From Bacillus ectoiniformans (lineage in GTDB: Bacteria; Bacillota; Bacilli; Bacillales; Domibacillaceae): a stretch of 64,000 nt of DNA. Shown piece by piece: positions 26,573-34,007 of the stretch (its first letter is position 1; each line of letters starts with the position of its first letter). Under the pieces are notes generated by a model. That model was not told the origin of the DNA. It saw nothing but the letters and a program-made list of their open reading frames with translations, and made no database searches. The position numbers and the translations under genes are program-made. The DNA is taken from the NCBI RefSeq assembly GCF_016908875.1, contig NZ_JAFBES010000005.1, forward strand, positions 62,001-126,000, in the 5' to 3' direction.

Positions 26573-27781
26573 ATGAAGAAAAGAGATTTACAAGCAGTAT
26601 TCGCATCATTTTTAGTAGCCAGTACGGTATTGGCTGGATGCGGAAGCACAGAAGAGGCACCAAAAGAAGAAAAGCAAGAAGAAGCAGCACCAGCGGAAGA
26701 GACTGAAGAGAAGCCAGCTGAAGAAACAGAAGCACCAGCTGCAGCGGGTGACGTGCAGGCACAAATTGACGCTCATAAAACATTTGGAGCTGAAAAAGAC
26801 AAGCTGAAAGAAGAAGGCGGAGAAGTAGACTGGGCAGCAGTTGAAAAAGCTTACAATGAAAATCTTCAAGCCGCTGTTAATGATGTGAACGGTGAATTCG
26901 CACAAGGTATTGAAGCAGCTATTGCTGGCGGTCAATCTGGAGAGATCGAACCGGTAGTTGCCATGCAGCTTGTAGATAAGCTGACTCAATCATACTTCTA
27001 TCAAAAACAAAAGAGTCTTCAGAAAGATGTTATAGCTGCTTTAACGGAAAAGAAAGCAGACCAGGCCAAAGCATCTTTTGAAGAAATCAAATTGATTACT
27101 GAAAATGTCATCGTTCCAACAGCTGAAAAACGTGATAACTACTATGAATTAACTGGTGAAAAAAGCATCGCTGAAAACATTAACAATGGATTAAAAGTTC
27201 AAGAAGAAGCTCTTCAAGCAGAAAATGCGGATGACTACCAAGTGTATTCTCAGCTGACTGATAAATCTGCTTATAAAGTGTACTATCTTGCTGCGAACGG
27301 CTATGCTGAAAAAATTGAAGCGGCTGTAAAAGAAGGCAAAGAAGATGAACTGCAAATCATGCAGGCGGAAGCATATGGCTTCTACCAAGCAATTAAAGAA
27401 TCTTTAGCAGGCGGAGATGAAGAAGCTTCTAAGAAATTAGATGAGCTATTCTCACTAGACAGCGATCCAAAAGCAATCAAAGCGTCTGAAGTGAACAGCT
27501 TGTTCAACAAAGCGATTATCGGAAAAATCACTAGCTACCATGAAAAAGCACCTGCTGCTTTAGAAGAAGATAAAGCGACAGATGCGAAAACCTCAGCTCT
27601 TGAAGGCAATATGTTTATGAACATGATCGATATTCAATTAAACAAACAGCTGGGTGAAGACAAGGCGGCTGAGCTTCATGAGAAAGCTGAAAAATGGTAT
27701 GCGGCAATTGAGGCTGGAAAAGCTGACGAAGCAAAACCTTTAAGTGAAGAGATCGTCTCTATGCTAGGTCAAGTAAAATAA
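26573..27781 (+). CDS. Fur-regulated lipoprotein, probably iron-uptake related
   Basis: This 402-residue protein has a signal peptide ending in lipobox LAGC (Cys23). An acidic Glu/Pro/Ala-rich linker follows (about 24-60), then an all-helical domain of about 340 residues rich in Glu, Lys and Ala. I do not recognise a named family; the segment VVAMQLVDKLTQSYFYQKQK loosely recalls the extracytoplasmic helical domain attached to some FTR1 permeases. The promoter contains a Fur box, and a second Fur-controlled unit encoding an FTR1 permease lies 4.3 kb downstream. The likely role is extracytoplasmic iron capture or delivery; it could also be an unrelated iron-stress lipoprotein. The ribosome site is AAGGGGGA. 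Confidence 0.7.
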   Translation: MKKRDLQAVFASFLVASTVLAGCGSTEEAPKEEKQEEAAPAEETEEKPAEETEAPAAAGDVQAQIDAHKTFGAEKDKLKEEGGEVDWAAVEKAYNENLQAAVNDVNGEFAQGIEAAIAGGQSGEIEPVVAMQLVDKLTQSYFYQKQKSLQKDVIAALTEKKADQAKASFEEIKLITENVIVPTAEKRDNYYELTGEKSIAENINNGLKVQEEALQAENADDYQVYSQLTDKSAYKVYYLAANGYAEKIEAAVKEGKEDELQIMQAEAYGFYQAIKESLAGGDEEASKKLDELFSLDSDPKAIKASEVNSLFNKAIIGKITSYHEKAPAALEEDKATDAKTSALEGNMFMNMIDIQLNKQLGEDKAAELHEKAEKWYAAIEAGKADEAKPLSEEIVSMLGQVK

Positions 27782-27791
27782 ACTGTTCAGC

Positions 27792-27866
27792 ACGAGGCTG
27801 TCCTTATTCATGCCAACCTTTGAATTATTTTATCTCAAAGGAGGCATAGAGAGGGCAGCCTCTTTC
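27792..27866 (+). terminator. Terminator of the iron-regulated lipoprotein gene
   Basis: The outer stem GAGGCTGTCC/GGGCAGCCTC encloses an inner hairpin (CCTTTGA...TCAAAGG) and is followed by TTTC. Confidence 0.75.
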
Positions 27867-27968
27867 TATGAGAAGTTTCCTTATATGTCTGGTACATTCA
27901 GGTAGAGGTGAGAAGGTAACAGCTATGTTACAATAATAAGGACGCTGAAACAGAAAGAGTGAATGAAA

Positions 27969-28919
27969 ATGAAAGTGCTAGTAACAGGAGGAGCCGGATT
28001 TATTGGAATGCATACGGCTTCAACGCTTATAGAACTAGGTTATGAAGTACATATTGCTGATCTGCTTCACTCCTATTATTCTTTAGAACGAAAGAATATT
28101 CATTTGCAGCAGATTGAAAAAACGGGTAAGTTTCATTTCTGCCGAGTGGATTTGACAGACCGCAAAGCGACAGCTGAATTATTCACTGCGGTGAAGCCGG
28201 ATGCGGTTATTCATCTTGCGGCACTTCCGGGTGTAGCTTATTCACTGGAAGAGCCGCTTTTATATGTGGATTATGATGTGAAAGCAACGATTAATGTGTT
28301 AGAAGCAGCTGGAAAGTCAGATGTGAAAAAAGTGGTGTTCGCCTCTTCTTCTTCTGTATACGGAGACCAGCCAGGCAAGCCTTTAAAAGAAGAAATGGCA
28401 AATGGACAGGTCATTTCTCCCTATGCAGCTTCAAAATGGAGCGCGGAATCATTTTGCCATGTTTATGCCTCGCTTTATTCATATTCTGTATCGATTCTGC
28501 GCTTTTTTACTGTATATGGTCCGTGGGGACGTCCAGATATGGCGATTGCTAAATTTATTAAATTAGCTATGAACGGTCAGCCTGTAGAAATATACGGACA
28601 GGGAAGCGGCCGGGATTATACATATGTAGATGATATAGTGAATGGAATTGTCCTTAGCTTAACGGATGAAAAGCCATTTGAAATATGGAATGTCGGTGCA
28701 GGCCATCCCGTTTTAATGAGCAGGCTTTTAGAAAGGTTAAAGATGTATTTTCCGGCACTTGAGGTTCAGATAAAAGGTCATCGCACCGGCGACGTGACTT
28801 CTACATGGGCGGATATATCAAAAATGACTAAAGACAAGAGCTATCGGCCAACTGTATCGATTGAAGAAGGGCTAGAACGTACAATTAAATGGGCGTATGA
28901 AAATAAAGAATATCTTTAA
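27969..28919 (+). CDS. NAD-dependent nucleotide-sugar epimerase (UDP-glucuronate 4-epimerase type)
   Basis: This 316-residue extended SDR protein has NAD motif GGAGFIG (residues 7-13) and catalytic Tyr152/Lys156 in SPYAASKWSAE, with ASSSSVYG before them. The block FFTVYGPWGRPDMAIAKF and GRDYTYVDDIVNGI resembles UDP-glucuronate 4-epimerases of the CapI type. The expected reaction is UDP-GlcA to UDP-GalA, but substrate cannot be fixed by eye. The ATG at 27969 is 9 nt from AAAGAG; an ATG at 27963 is also in frame. It opens a four-gene cluster whose members overlap or nearly touch. No strong promoter was found, although TACAAT at 27929 may be a -10. Confidence 0.82.
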   Translation: MKVLVTGGAGFIGMHTASTLIELGYEVHIADLLHSYYSLERKNIHLQQIEKTGKFHFCRVDLTDRKATAELFTAVKPDAVIHLAALPGVAYSLEEPLLYVDYDVKATINVLEAAGKSDVKKVVFASSSSVYGDQPGKPLKEEMANGQVISPYAASKWSAESFCHVYASLYSYSVSILRFFTVYGPWGRPDMAIAKFIKLAMNGQPVEIYGQGSGRDYTYVDDIVNGIVLSLTDEKPFEIWNVGAGHPVLMSRLLERLKMYFPALEVQIKGHRTGDVTSTWADISKMTKDKSYRPTVSIEEGLERTIKWAYENKEYL

Positions 28920-29829
28920 AAAAATAAAGCTTTCGGTATCAGTCGCGTTGATTTTTCTGTTTTTGAGTTTGATTTTTATGAAATTATCGCCTGAAGCTTT
29001 TTGGGAATCTATTCGTACGGCATCGAAGCAGCCTTATTTATTATGGTTTGGTTTCATCGTCTATGGGCTATCTTTTGTCATGAAAGCTCTGGCATGGAGA
29101 TGGTACCTCGGGCAGAGAATAACGTTTTCCACGTCGCTGATTAGTATTTGGTACGGATTGCTGATCAATCATTTGTCTCCCGTCAAAGCTGGGGAGTTTT
29201 TTAGAGCGTATATCTTTCGTGAGCGAGAAGATGTGGACTATTTAACGGCTTTACAGTCTGTCGCGGTCATGAGGGTTTTTGATTTGTTTTCTCTATGTGT
29301 GATGATTTACATCGGTTTATATTGGCTTTCGGTGCCTGCTCACTTTTCATTTTGGCTTTTGATAGGAGGAAGTCTGGCAGGCGGGGCAGCTGGAATGATC
29401 TTGTTCAAGCTTTGGCCAGATGTGATTCGAAAACAAATCCGATTTTTTAAAGCCACTTTTTTCAGGTTATCGACAATGCCTGTATTCCTGCTCGTTTTTC
29501 TTAGCTGGGGTATGGAAGCCGCTCTCATTTGGTCGGTTGCTGAAGCTCTTGGCCAGCCGGTTGAATGGGCAAAAGCGATTTGGATCAACAGTGTCACCGT
29601 GGCAGGTCAAGTTTTTCAAGTCACCCCTGGCGGCCTAGCCAGCTATGAATCTGTCATGGCACTGTCCTTTCGTTCGGCGGGCTATTTCATCGAATTTGGC
29701 ATGACAGTGGCCATCATCACCCATGGCATCAAATTCTTGTTTTCATTTATTGCAGGTGCGGCGGCTTGCATACTGCATCCGCTGTCCTTAAAGAAAGTGT
29801 TTAGATTGTATAAAGAGAGGAAGCGTTAG
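28897..29829 (+). CDS. Flippase-like membrane protein (LPG-synthase TM / UPF0104 family)
   Basis: This 310-residue protein has about eight hydrophobic helices. It carries the family marks NHLSPVKAGEFFRAYIFRE and FQVTPGGLASYESVMALSFR seen in the membrane domain of MprF and in stand-alone UPF0104/AglD-like proteins. The soluble aminoacyl-transferase domain of MprF is absent. Such proteins are proposed to move or modify lipid-linked substrates across the membrane. The start lies 23 nt inside the epimerase gene, so the two are translationally coupled. It is followed by an alkaline-phosphatase-superfamily enzyme 3 nt later. Confidence 0.8.
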   Translation: MKIKNIFKKIKLSVSVALIFLFLSLIFMKLSPEAFWESIRTASKQPYLLWFGFIVYGLSFVMKALAWRWYLGQRITFSTSLISIWYGLLINHLSPVKAGEFFRAYIFREREDVDYLTALQSVAVMRVFDLFSLCVMIYIGLYWLSVPAHFSFWLLIGGSLAGGAAGMILFKLWPDVIRKQIRFFKATFFRLSTMPVFLLVFLSWGMEAALIWSVAEALGQPVEWAKAIWINSVTVAGQVFQVTPGGLASYESVMALSFRSAGYFIEFGMTVAIITHGIKFLFSFIAGAAACILHPLSLKKVFRLYKERKR

Positions 29830-29832
29830 CTC

Positions 29833-31299
29833 ATGAAAAGTGCATCGAAGTTTGAGAAGTTTGCTGCCCGATGCTGGAACTTATTAAATGAAGGAAAACC
29901 ATTCACACCGATCTTTGTGATTGGAACCATGCTTATCTATCAATTGTTTGCGTCAAATACAATGGAAGAGTGGCAAGCGGTTGGGTCAAGCTTTCTGTTT
30001 ATTGTGCCGCTCTTGGTGCTGTATTTTATTTATGATTTTCCGCTGTTTTTACGAAATTATCTTTGGATACCATTCATCGCTTTCATATTAATGGGCGGAA
30101 CGGTTGATTTCCCACTGATGTTCTTAGCGCTTGGACTGTATTTCTTCTTCACCGTTTTCTTTTGGGGAACCATCTATTATTATTTGCGCATAGGCATTAC
30201 CCTTTGGAATTTCACTCGATTCTGGAAGCTCGTGTTAAAAAACAGTGACTCCACAAGCGGCAACGCGCAGGAGCAGCTGCCGAAATTTTTGTTAATCTTA
30301 ATGCTTTGGCAGCACTTTGCCAGCGGGCAAATCTCAAGTGAGGCATTCAATTATAGTGATTTAGGTGTATTTTATGGGGGAGTGCTGATCTTTACCTATA
30401 TTCTTCATCGTTATTTGTTCGACTGGAAACCGAAGCCGTATGAGCAATATGCAGAGATGCCTCTGATTGATTCTAATCACCAAACGGATCGGGTTGTTGT
30501 CATCGTCATTGACGGCATGAGGAAAGAGCGCTTTTATGAAGCCGATACGCCTTATCTCGATTATTTGAAAGAAAACGGTACAGAGTATACGAATATGGAA
30601 ACCGTTTATCCCGCGAGAACCGTGGTATGCTTCTCCTCCATGTTTACAGGCACGTACCCATTTGAACATGGAATCAAATCGAATATGGTATACAAGCTCG
30701 GAATTAAAACAGAAAGCATATTTGATTCGCTTCGAAAAGTGGGCAAAAAAGGACGATTGCTGGGTATTGCTCATTTAGTAGATGCCATGGGCAGTGACGT
30801 AGAAACGGTAACAGCTGTCATGAATAATGATCAAGCAGACCCGAACATCATGCAGCGCGCGAAGAAAATTATGAAAGAACAGGATCCCGATCTCTTCATT
30901 GTGCAGATGATTGCGACCGATCAAACAGGTCATAGCCGCGGCGTATTATATGATGAGTATTTGCAGAAAATTAAAGAAGCCGATGCTCTGGTGGAAGACT
31001 TTGTCGGCTGGCTTCAAAATGAAGGAAAGATGGACAATACGACATTGATCATTTGTGCAGATCACGGCCAGGCAGACGGGATTGGCGGACATGGCCATTT
31101 AGATGAAGGGGAACGTTTTGTTCCATTTATCATGCACGGGCCAACGATTCAAAAAGGGGTGAAAGTCGAGGAACGCCACAGTTTAGTTTCAATGGCCTCG
31201 ACACTTGCGTATATTTTGGGGGCACCGCTTCCGGATCATGCAAGGGGTCCTGTACTAAAAGAAGCATTCTTGAAAAGGAAGGAAAAGAAGAATGAATAA
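29833..31299 (+). CDS. Membrane-anchored alkaline-phosphatase-superfamily phosphodiesterase/phosphotransferase
   Basis: This 488-residue protein has about four to five membrane helices (residues 25-200). A catalytic domain of the type I phosphodiesterase/nucleotide pyrophosphatase class follows. Metal and nucleophile residues are Asp227 in VIDGMR, Thr263 in YPARTVV, TDQTGHSRG, ADHGQADG and GGHGHLDEGE. The family includes phosphodiesterases and enzymes that transfer phosphoethanolamine or phosphoglycerol to surface glycans. Topology would put the active site after the last helix; its side was not determined. It overlaps the next gene by 8 nt, pointing to coupled translation with the glycosyltransferase. 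Confidence 0.8.
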   Translation: MKSASKFEKFAARCWNLLNEGKPFTPIFVIGTMLIYQLFASNTMEEWQAVGSSFLFIVPLLVLYFIYDFPLFLRNYLWIPFIAFILMGGTVDFPLMFLALGLYFFFTVFFWGTIYYYLRIGITLWNFTRFWKLVLKNSDSTSGNAQEQLPKFLLILMLWQHFASGQISSEAFNYSDLGVFYGGVLIFTYILHRYLFDWKPKPYEQYAEMPLIDSNHQTDRVVVIVIDGMRKERFYEADTPYLDYLKENGTEYTNMETVYPARTVVCFSSMFTGTYPFEHGIKSNMVYKLGIKTESIFDSLRKVGKKGRLLGIAHLVDAMGSDVETVTAVMNNDQADPNIMQRAKKIMKEQDPDLFIVQMIATDQTGHSRGVLYDEYLQKIKEADALVEDFVGWLQNEGKMDNTTLIICADHGQADGIGGHGHLDEGERFVPFIMHGPTIQKGVKVEERHSLVSMASTLAYILGAPLPDHARGPVLKEAFLKRKEKKNE

Positions 31300-32062
31300 A
31301 CTAAAAGTAGTTGTATTTCTCCCTGCTTATAATGAAGAGGAAGCGATCGGAGCGGTCATTGAGAAAGTTCCTAGACACTTTGATGAGCAGGTGACAGTAG
31401 AAGTGCTCATTATTAATGATGGATCGACGGATCGAACAGTTGAAGTGGCAAAGCAAGCTGGAGCCGATCATATTGTTCATATGGACAAGAACAGCGGCCT
31501 TGGTGCTGCTGTTCGCCGCGGCTTAAAGGAAAGCGTTGCTCTTGGTGCCGATATTGCTGTCATGATTGATGCTGACGGAGAATATCCTGCATGGCAAATT
31601 CCTGAATTGATTTTACCAATTAGAAATGGCGAGGCAGACTATACCATGGGCTCTCGTTTTCTTGGAACGATTGACGGGATGAAAGTCCACCGCCGAACAG
31701 GAAATTATTGTTTTACCTTGCTCCAGTCTATTTTATTGCGAAGATGGATTTATGACGGACAATCGGGCATGCGGGCCTTTTCACGGGAAGTCATGGAAGA
31801 AGCTGAAATCATCCATGACTATAACTATGCGCAGGTAGTGACCTTAAATATTGTCCGTAAAGGTTTTCGGATGATGGAAGTGCCGATCGACTATCAAGTT
31901 CGAACGACCGGCCAGTCATTCATTAAATTTAAATCTTATATGATGAATGTGATACCGGCGATTTATAAAGAAATGAAAAGACCGGTTAAAAATCTGAAAG
32001 CTGATTCGATTCACCCGAACAAAAAGTCTGAAAATAAGCGTTTTTTGCCCAATAATCATTGA
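31292..32062 (+). CDS. DPM1-like family 2 glycosyltransferase
   Basis: This 256-residue GT-A glycosyltransferase shows FLPAYNEEEAIGAVIEKVP, NDGSTD (residues 42-47), the DxD-like DADGEY (from Asp93) and GQSGMRAFSREV. It resembles dolichol/polyprenyl-phosphate mannose or glucose synthases, without the C-terminal membrane helices some have. The likely reaction is transfer of a sugar from a nucleotide donor to polyprenyl phosphate at the inner membrane face. It is the last gene of the cluster; its stop codon lies within the -35 element of the next promoter, and no terminator separates the two units. Confidence 0.85.
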   Translation: MNKLKVVVFLPAYNEEEAIGAVIEKVPRHFDEQVTVEVLIINDGSTDRTVEVAKQAGADHIVHMDKNSGLGAAVRRGLKESVALGADIAVMIDADGEYPAWQIPELILPIRNGEADYTMGSRFLGTIDGMKVHRRTGNYCFTLLQSILLRRWIYDGQSGMRAFSREVMEEAEIIHDYNYAQVVTLNIVRKGFRMMEVPIDYQVRTTGQSFIKFKSYMMNVIPAIYKEMKRPVKNLKADSIHPNKKSENKRFLPNNH

Positions 32063-32087
32063 CAAGAATACTGATAATCATTATCAT
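32059..32087 (+). promoter_or_regulatory. Iron-regulated promoter with perfect Fur box
   Basis: TTGACA at 32059-32064 and TATCAT at 32082-32087 are 17 bp apart. TGATAATCATTATCA at 32072-32086 is a perfect 7-1-7 Fur box that overlaps the -10. Confidence 0.9.
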
Positions 32088-32109
32088 TAAATTAACAGGA
32101 GGCGCGAAG

Positions 32110-32865
32110 ATGAAAAGAACCAGTCTTTTTTTTAGTTTAATAATGATATTCGTTCTCAATTGCATGGCTTTTCCAGGGGGAGCTAATGCCTATTCTTATG
32201 GAGACCCCGGGGAAGAAAAAATGGCCGAAGCGTATAAAGAGCTTGCTAATCATGTAGAAAACGATGATTGGGAAAAAGCTGGTGAAGTATATAATACATA
32301 CAAAAAAGATTTCGAATTGTACTTTACAAAAACGCAGCCTGATATTGAAAAAGCATTAAAAGAAGAAGATAAAGACTTGATGCTCCGCAGCTGGCAAGCG
32401 GCCATGCGATTAAATATTGAACGCCGCCTCCATTTCGCTGAAGAGCAATTCGATGATTACGGCCAAGCGAAACTCCTTTTGGCTAAAGCAAGAGGGACAT
32501 TCACCGTTTTAGAGCCGATGATGTTAGAGCAGACCGATCAAAAAACAGTAGATGCCATTTACCAGGCGTTTGATGATTCTTTAAAGGCATTGGGAAACCC
32601 GGGATTATTCGGAATTGGCAATCAGCAGAATGAGCCGGAAGTATTTAAAGAAAAAATAGAGTTCATAATCAGTGAAATCAGTCCGCAATTTCCGATCGTT
32701 TCTGAAGAAGAAGACGGAAGTCACTTGACCGAAGAAAATCTTGGTCTGTTTGATGGAATGGATGAGGGAGGAAGCTCTAGCTTCTGGCTATGGTTTTCTG
32801 TCGCATTAGTCGTTATATTAGCTGCATTAATCATTAATAATAAACGTAAACAAAAGAAACAATAG
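32110..32865 (+). CDS. Fur-regulated extracytoplasmic membrane-anchored protein, FTR1 partner
   Basis: This 251-residue protein has a signal peptide with likely cleavage after ANA (residue 27). A helical acidic domain of about 190 residues follows (AYKELANHVENDDWEKAGEVYNTYKKDFE and repeats of this pattern). It ends in a C-terminal transmembrane helix (FWLWFSVALVVILAALII) and a Lys/Arg tail. The domain resembles the N-terminal extracytoplasmic part fused to FTR1 permeases in other Firmicutes. The start is the ATG at 32110, 8 nt after AGGAGG; an upstream frame from 32059 merely translates the promoter. The FTR1 permease gene follows 31 nt later. Likely role: presenting iron to the permease. Confidence 0.75.
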   Translation: MKRTSLFFSLIMIFVLNCMAFPGGANAYSYGDPGEEKMAEAYKELANHVENDDWEKAGEVYNTYKKDFELYFTKTQPDIEKALKEEDKDLMLRSWQAAMRLNIERRLHFAEEQFDDYGQAKLLLAKARGTFTVLEPMMLEQTDQKTVDAIYQAFDDSLKALGNPGLFGIGNQQNEPEVFKEKIEFIISEISPQFPIVSEEEDGSHLTEENLGLFDGMDEGGSSSFWLWFSVALVVILAALIINNKRKQKKQ

Positions 32866-32896
32866 ATCACGAGATTTTAAACAGGGGGACGGCTGC

Positions 32897-33850
32897 ATGG
32901 ATTTTCAAGCATTTTTAATCACGCTGCGCGAGTCATTGGAAGCCATTTTGATCGTTGGGCTGATATTATCGTATCTTACCCGCTTAAAGGCAGACAAATT
33001 TAAAAAATGGATTTATGTAGGGGTGCTCTTAGCCCTCGTATCCAGCTTTCTAGTGGCACTTGTATTTCAAGTGGTATTCACCGGATTTGCAAGTTTTGGT
33101 TCTGAAACTTATTTAAAAGTCACCATTATGTTTGCTTCCGTCTTTTTGCTGACGCATATGGTCATTTGGATGAAGAAAGAATCGAAAGGCGTCAATGCAG
33201 ATATGCAGGAAAAGATCGGTGCGGCGGTCACGGCTGGAAGTGTATCGGCTTTAATTATCCACTCGTACTTAATCGTTGTGCGAGAAGGAGTCGAAACCGT
33301 CTTCTTCTTTGCAGCCATCAGCGGCGGCGATGTGACGAAGGTATTTACGAGCCACGGAGCACTGGCTGGTCTGCTTATGGCCTTAGTGCTGGGTTACATG
33401 TTCTTCTCAGGAACGATGAGATTTTCATTAAAGACGTTCTTTAATGTCACAGGCATTCTGATTATGTTCATTGCAGCCGGATTGTTAGTTCAAGGAATCG
33501 GCATTATGCAAGACCTTGGCAAAATGGGATCTTTATACACAACTGCAGAAGGGAAGCCTGCTGAAGTATACAATCTTGTTTCGATTCTTCCAGAGCATTT
33601 TCAAGATGAAGCGCATTACATGAGAGACACCGGCAAAGAAACATTAATCAGCGGACAGATTGGCTTATTCTTGAGCGCGATGTTTGGATACAGTCATAAT
33701 CCATCGTTGGAACAAATTCTTGGTTACTGGGGATATTTCGGATTGGTGGGTATCTGGATGAAGCTCATTAATGATGGAAGAATCCGAAAGCCATTTTCGA
33801 AAAAAAAGTCGGTTCAGGAAAAAAGTGAACCTCATTCTCAAGTAAGTTAA
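32897..33850 (+). CDS. FTR1/EfeU-family iron permease
   Basis: This 317-residue polytopic membrane protein has the two REXXE iron-binding signatures of the oxidase-dependent iron transporter family: RESLE at residues 11-15 and REGVE at 129-133. There are about seven hydrophobic helices and a charged C-terminus. Substrate is expected to be ferrous or ferric iron. The usual EfeO (M75) and EfeB (DyP peroxidase) partners are not in the window; the partner here appears to be the preceding membrane-anchored protein. It shares the Fur-controlled promoter at 32059. It is preceded by AGGGGGAC and ends at a strong terminator. Confidence 0.9.
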   Translation: MDFQAFLITLRESLEAILIVGLILSYLTRLKADKFKKWIYVGVLLALVSSFLVALVFQVVFTGFASFGSETYLKVTIMFASVFLLTHMVIWMKKESKGVNADMQEKIGAAVTAGSVSALIIHSYLIVVREGVETVFFFAAISGGDVTKVFTSHGALAGLLMALVLGYMFFSGTMRFSLKTFFNVTGILIMFIAAGLLVQGIGIMQDLGKMGSLYTTAEGKPAEVYNLVSILPEHFQDEAHYMRDTGKETLISGQIGLFLSAMFGYSHNPSLEQILGYWGYFGLVGIWMKLINDGRIRKPFSKKKSVQEKSEPHSQVS

Positions 33851-33877
33851 AGAAATCTATGTCAGCCCCCTGACAGA

Positions 33878-33902
33878 ACTCGCCCTCGGGCGAGTTTTTT
33901 TA
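33878..33902 (+). terminator. Terminator of the FTR1 unit
   Basis: The stem ACTCGCCC/GGGCGAGT is followed by a run of seven T. A small GTCAG/CTGAC hairpin precedes it. Confidence 0.92.
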
Positions 33903-33954
33903 TTGTCCGGCAAAAGAGCCTAATCTGAACGACCCGTCTGCTTTACTCTATTTT

Positions 33955-33983
33955 TTGAAAAAAGCGTAAAAAACCTATACATT
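33955..33983 (+). promoter_or_regulatory. Candidate promoter of the GT-C-like membrane protein gene
   Basis: TTGAAA at 33955-33960 and TACATT at 33978-33983 are 17 bp apart. Confidence 0.55.
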
Positions 33984-34007
33984 AGAATAGAAAGAAAGGG
34001 AACCGTT

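Noticed and set aside
32059-32109. Longer start for the FTR1-partner gene (begins MTRILIIIII)
   Set aside because: These codons are the -35, Fur box and -10. The proper ribosome site AGGAGG serves the ATG at 32110, which begins a normal signal peptide.
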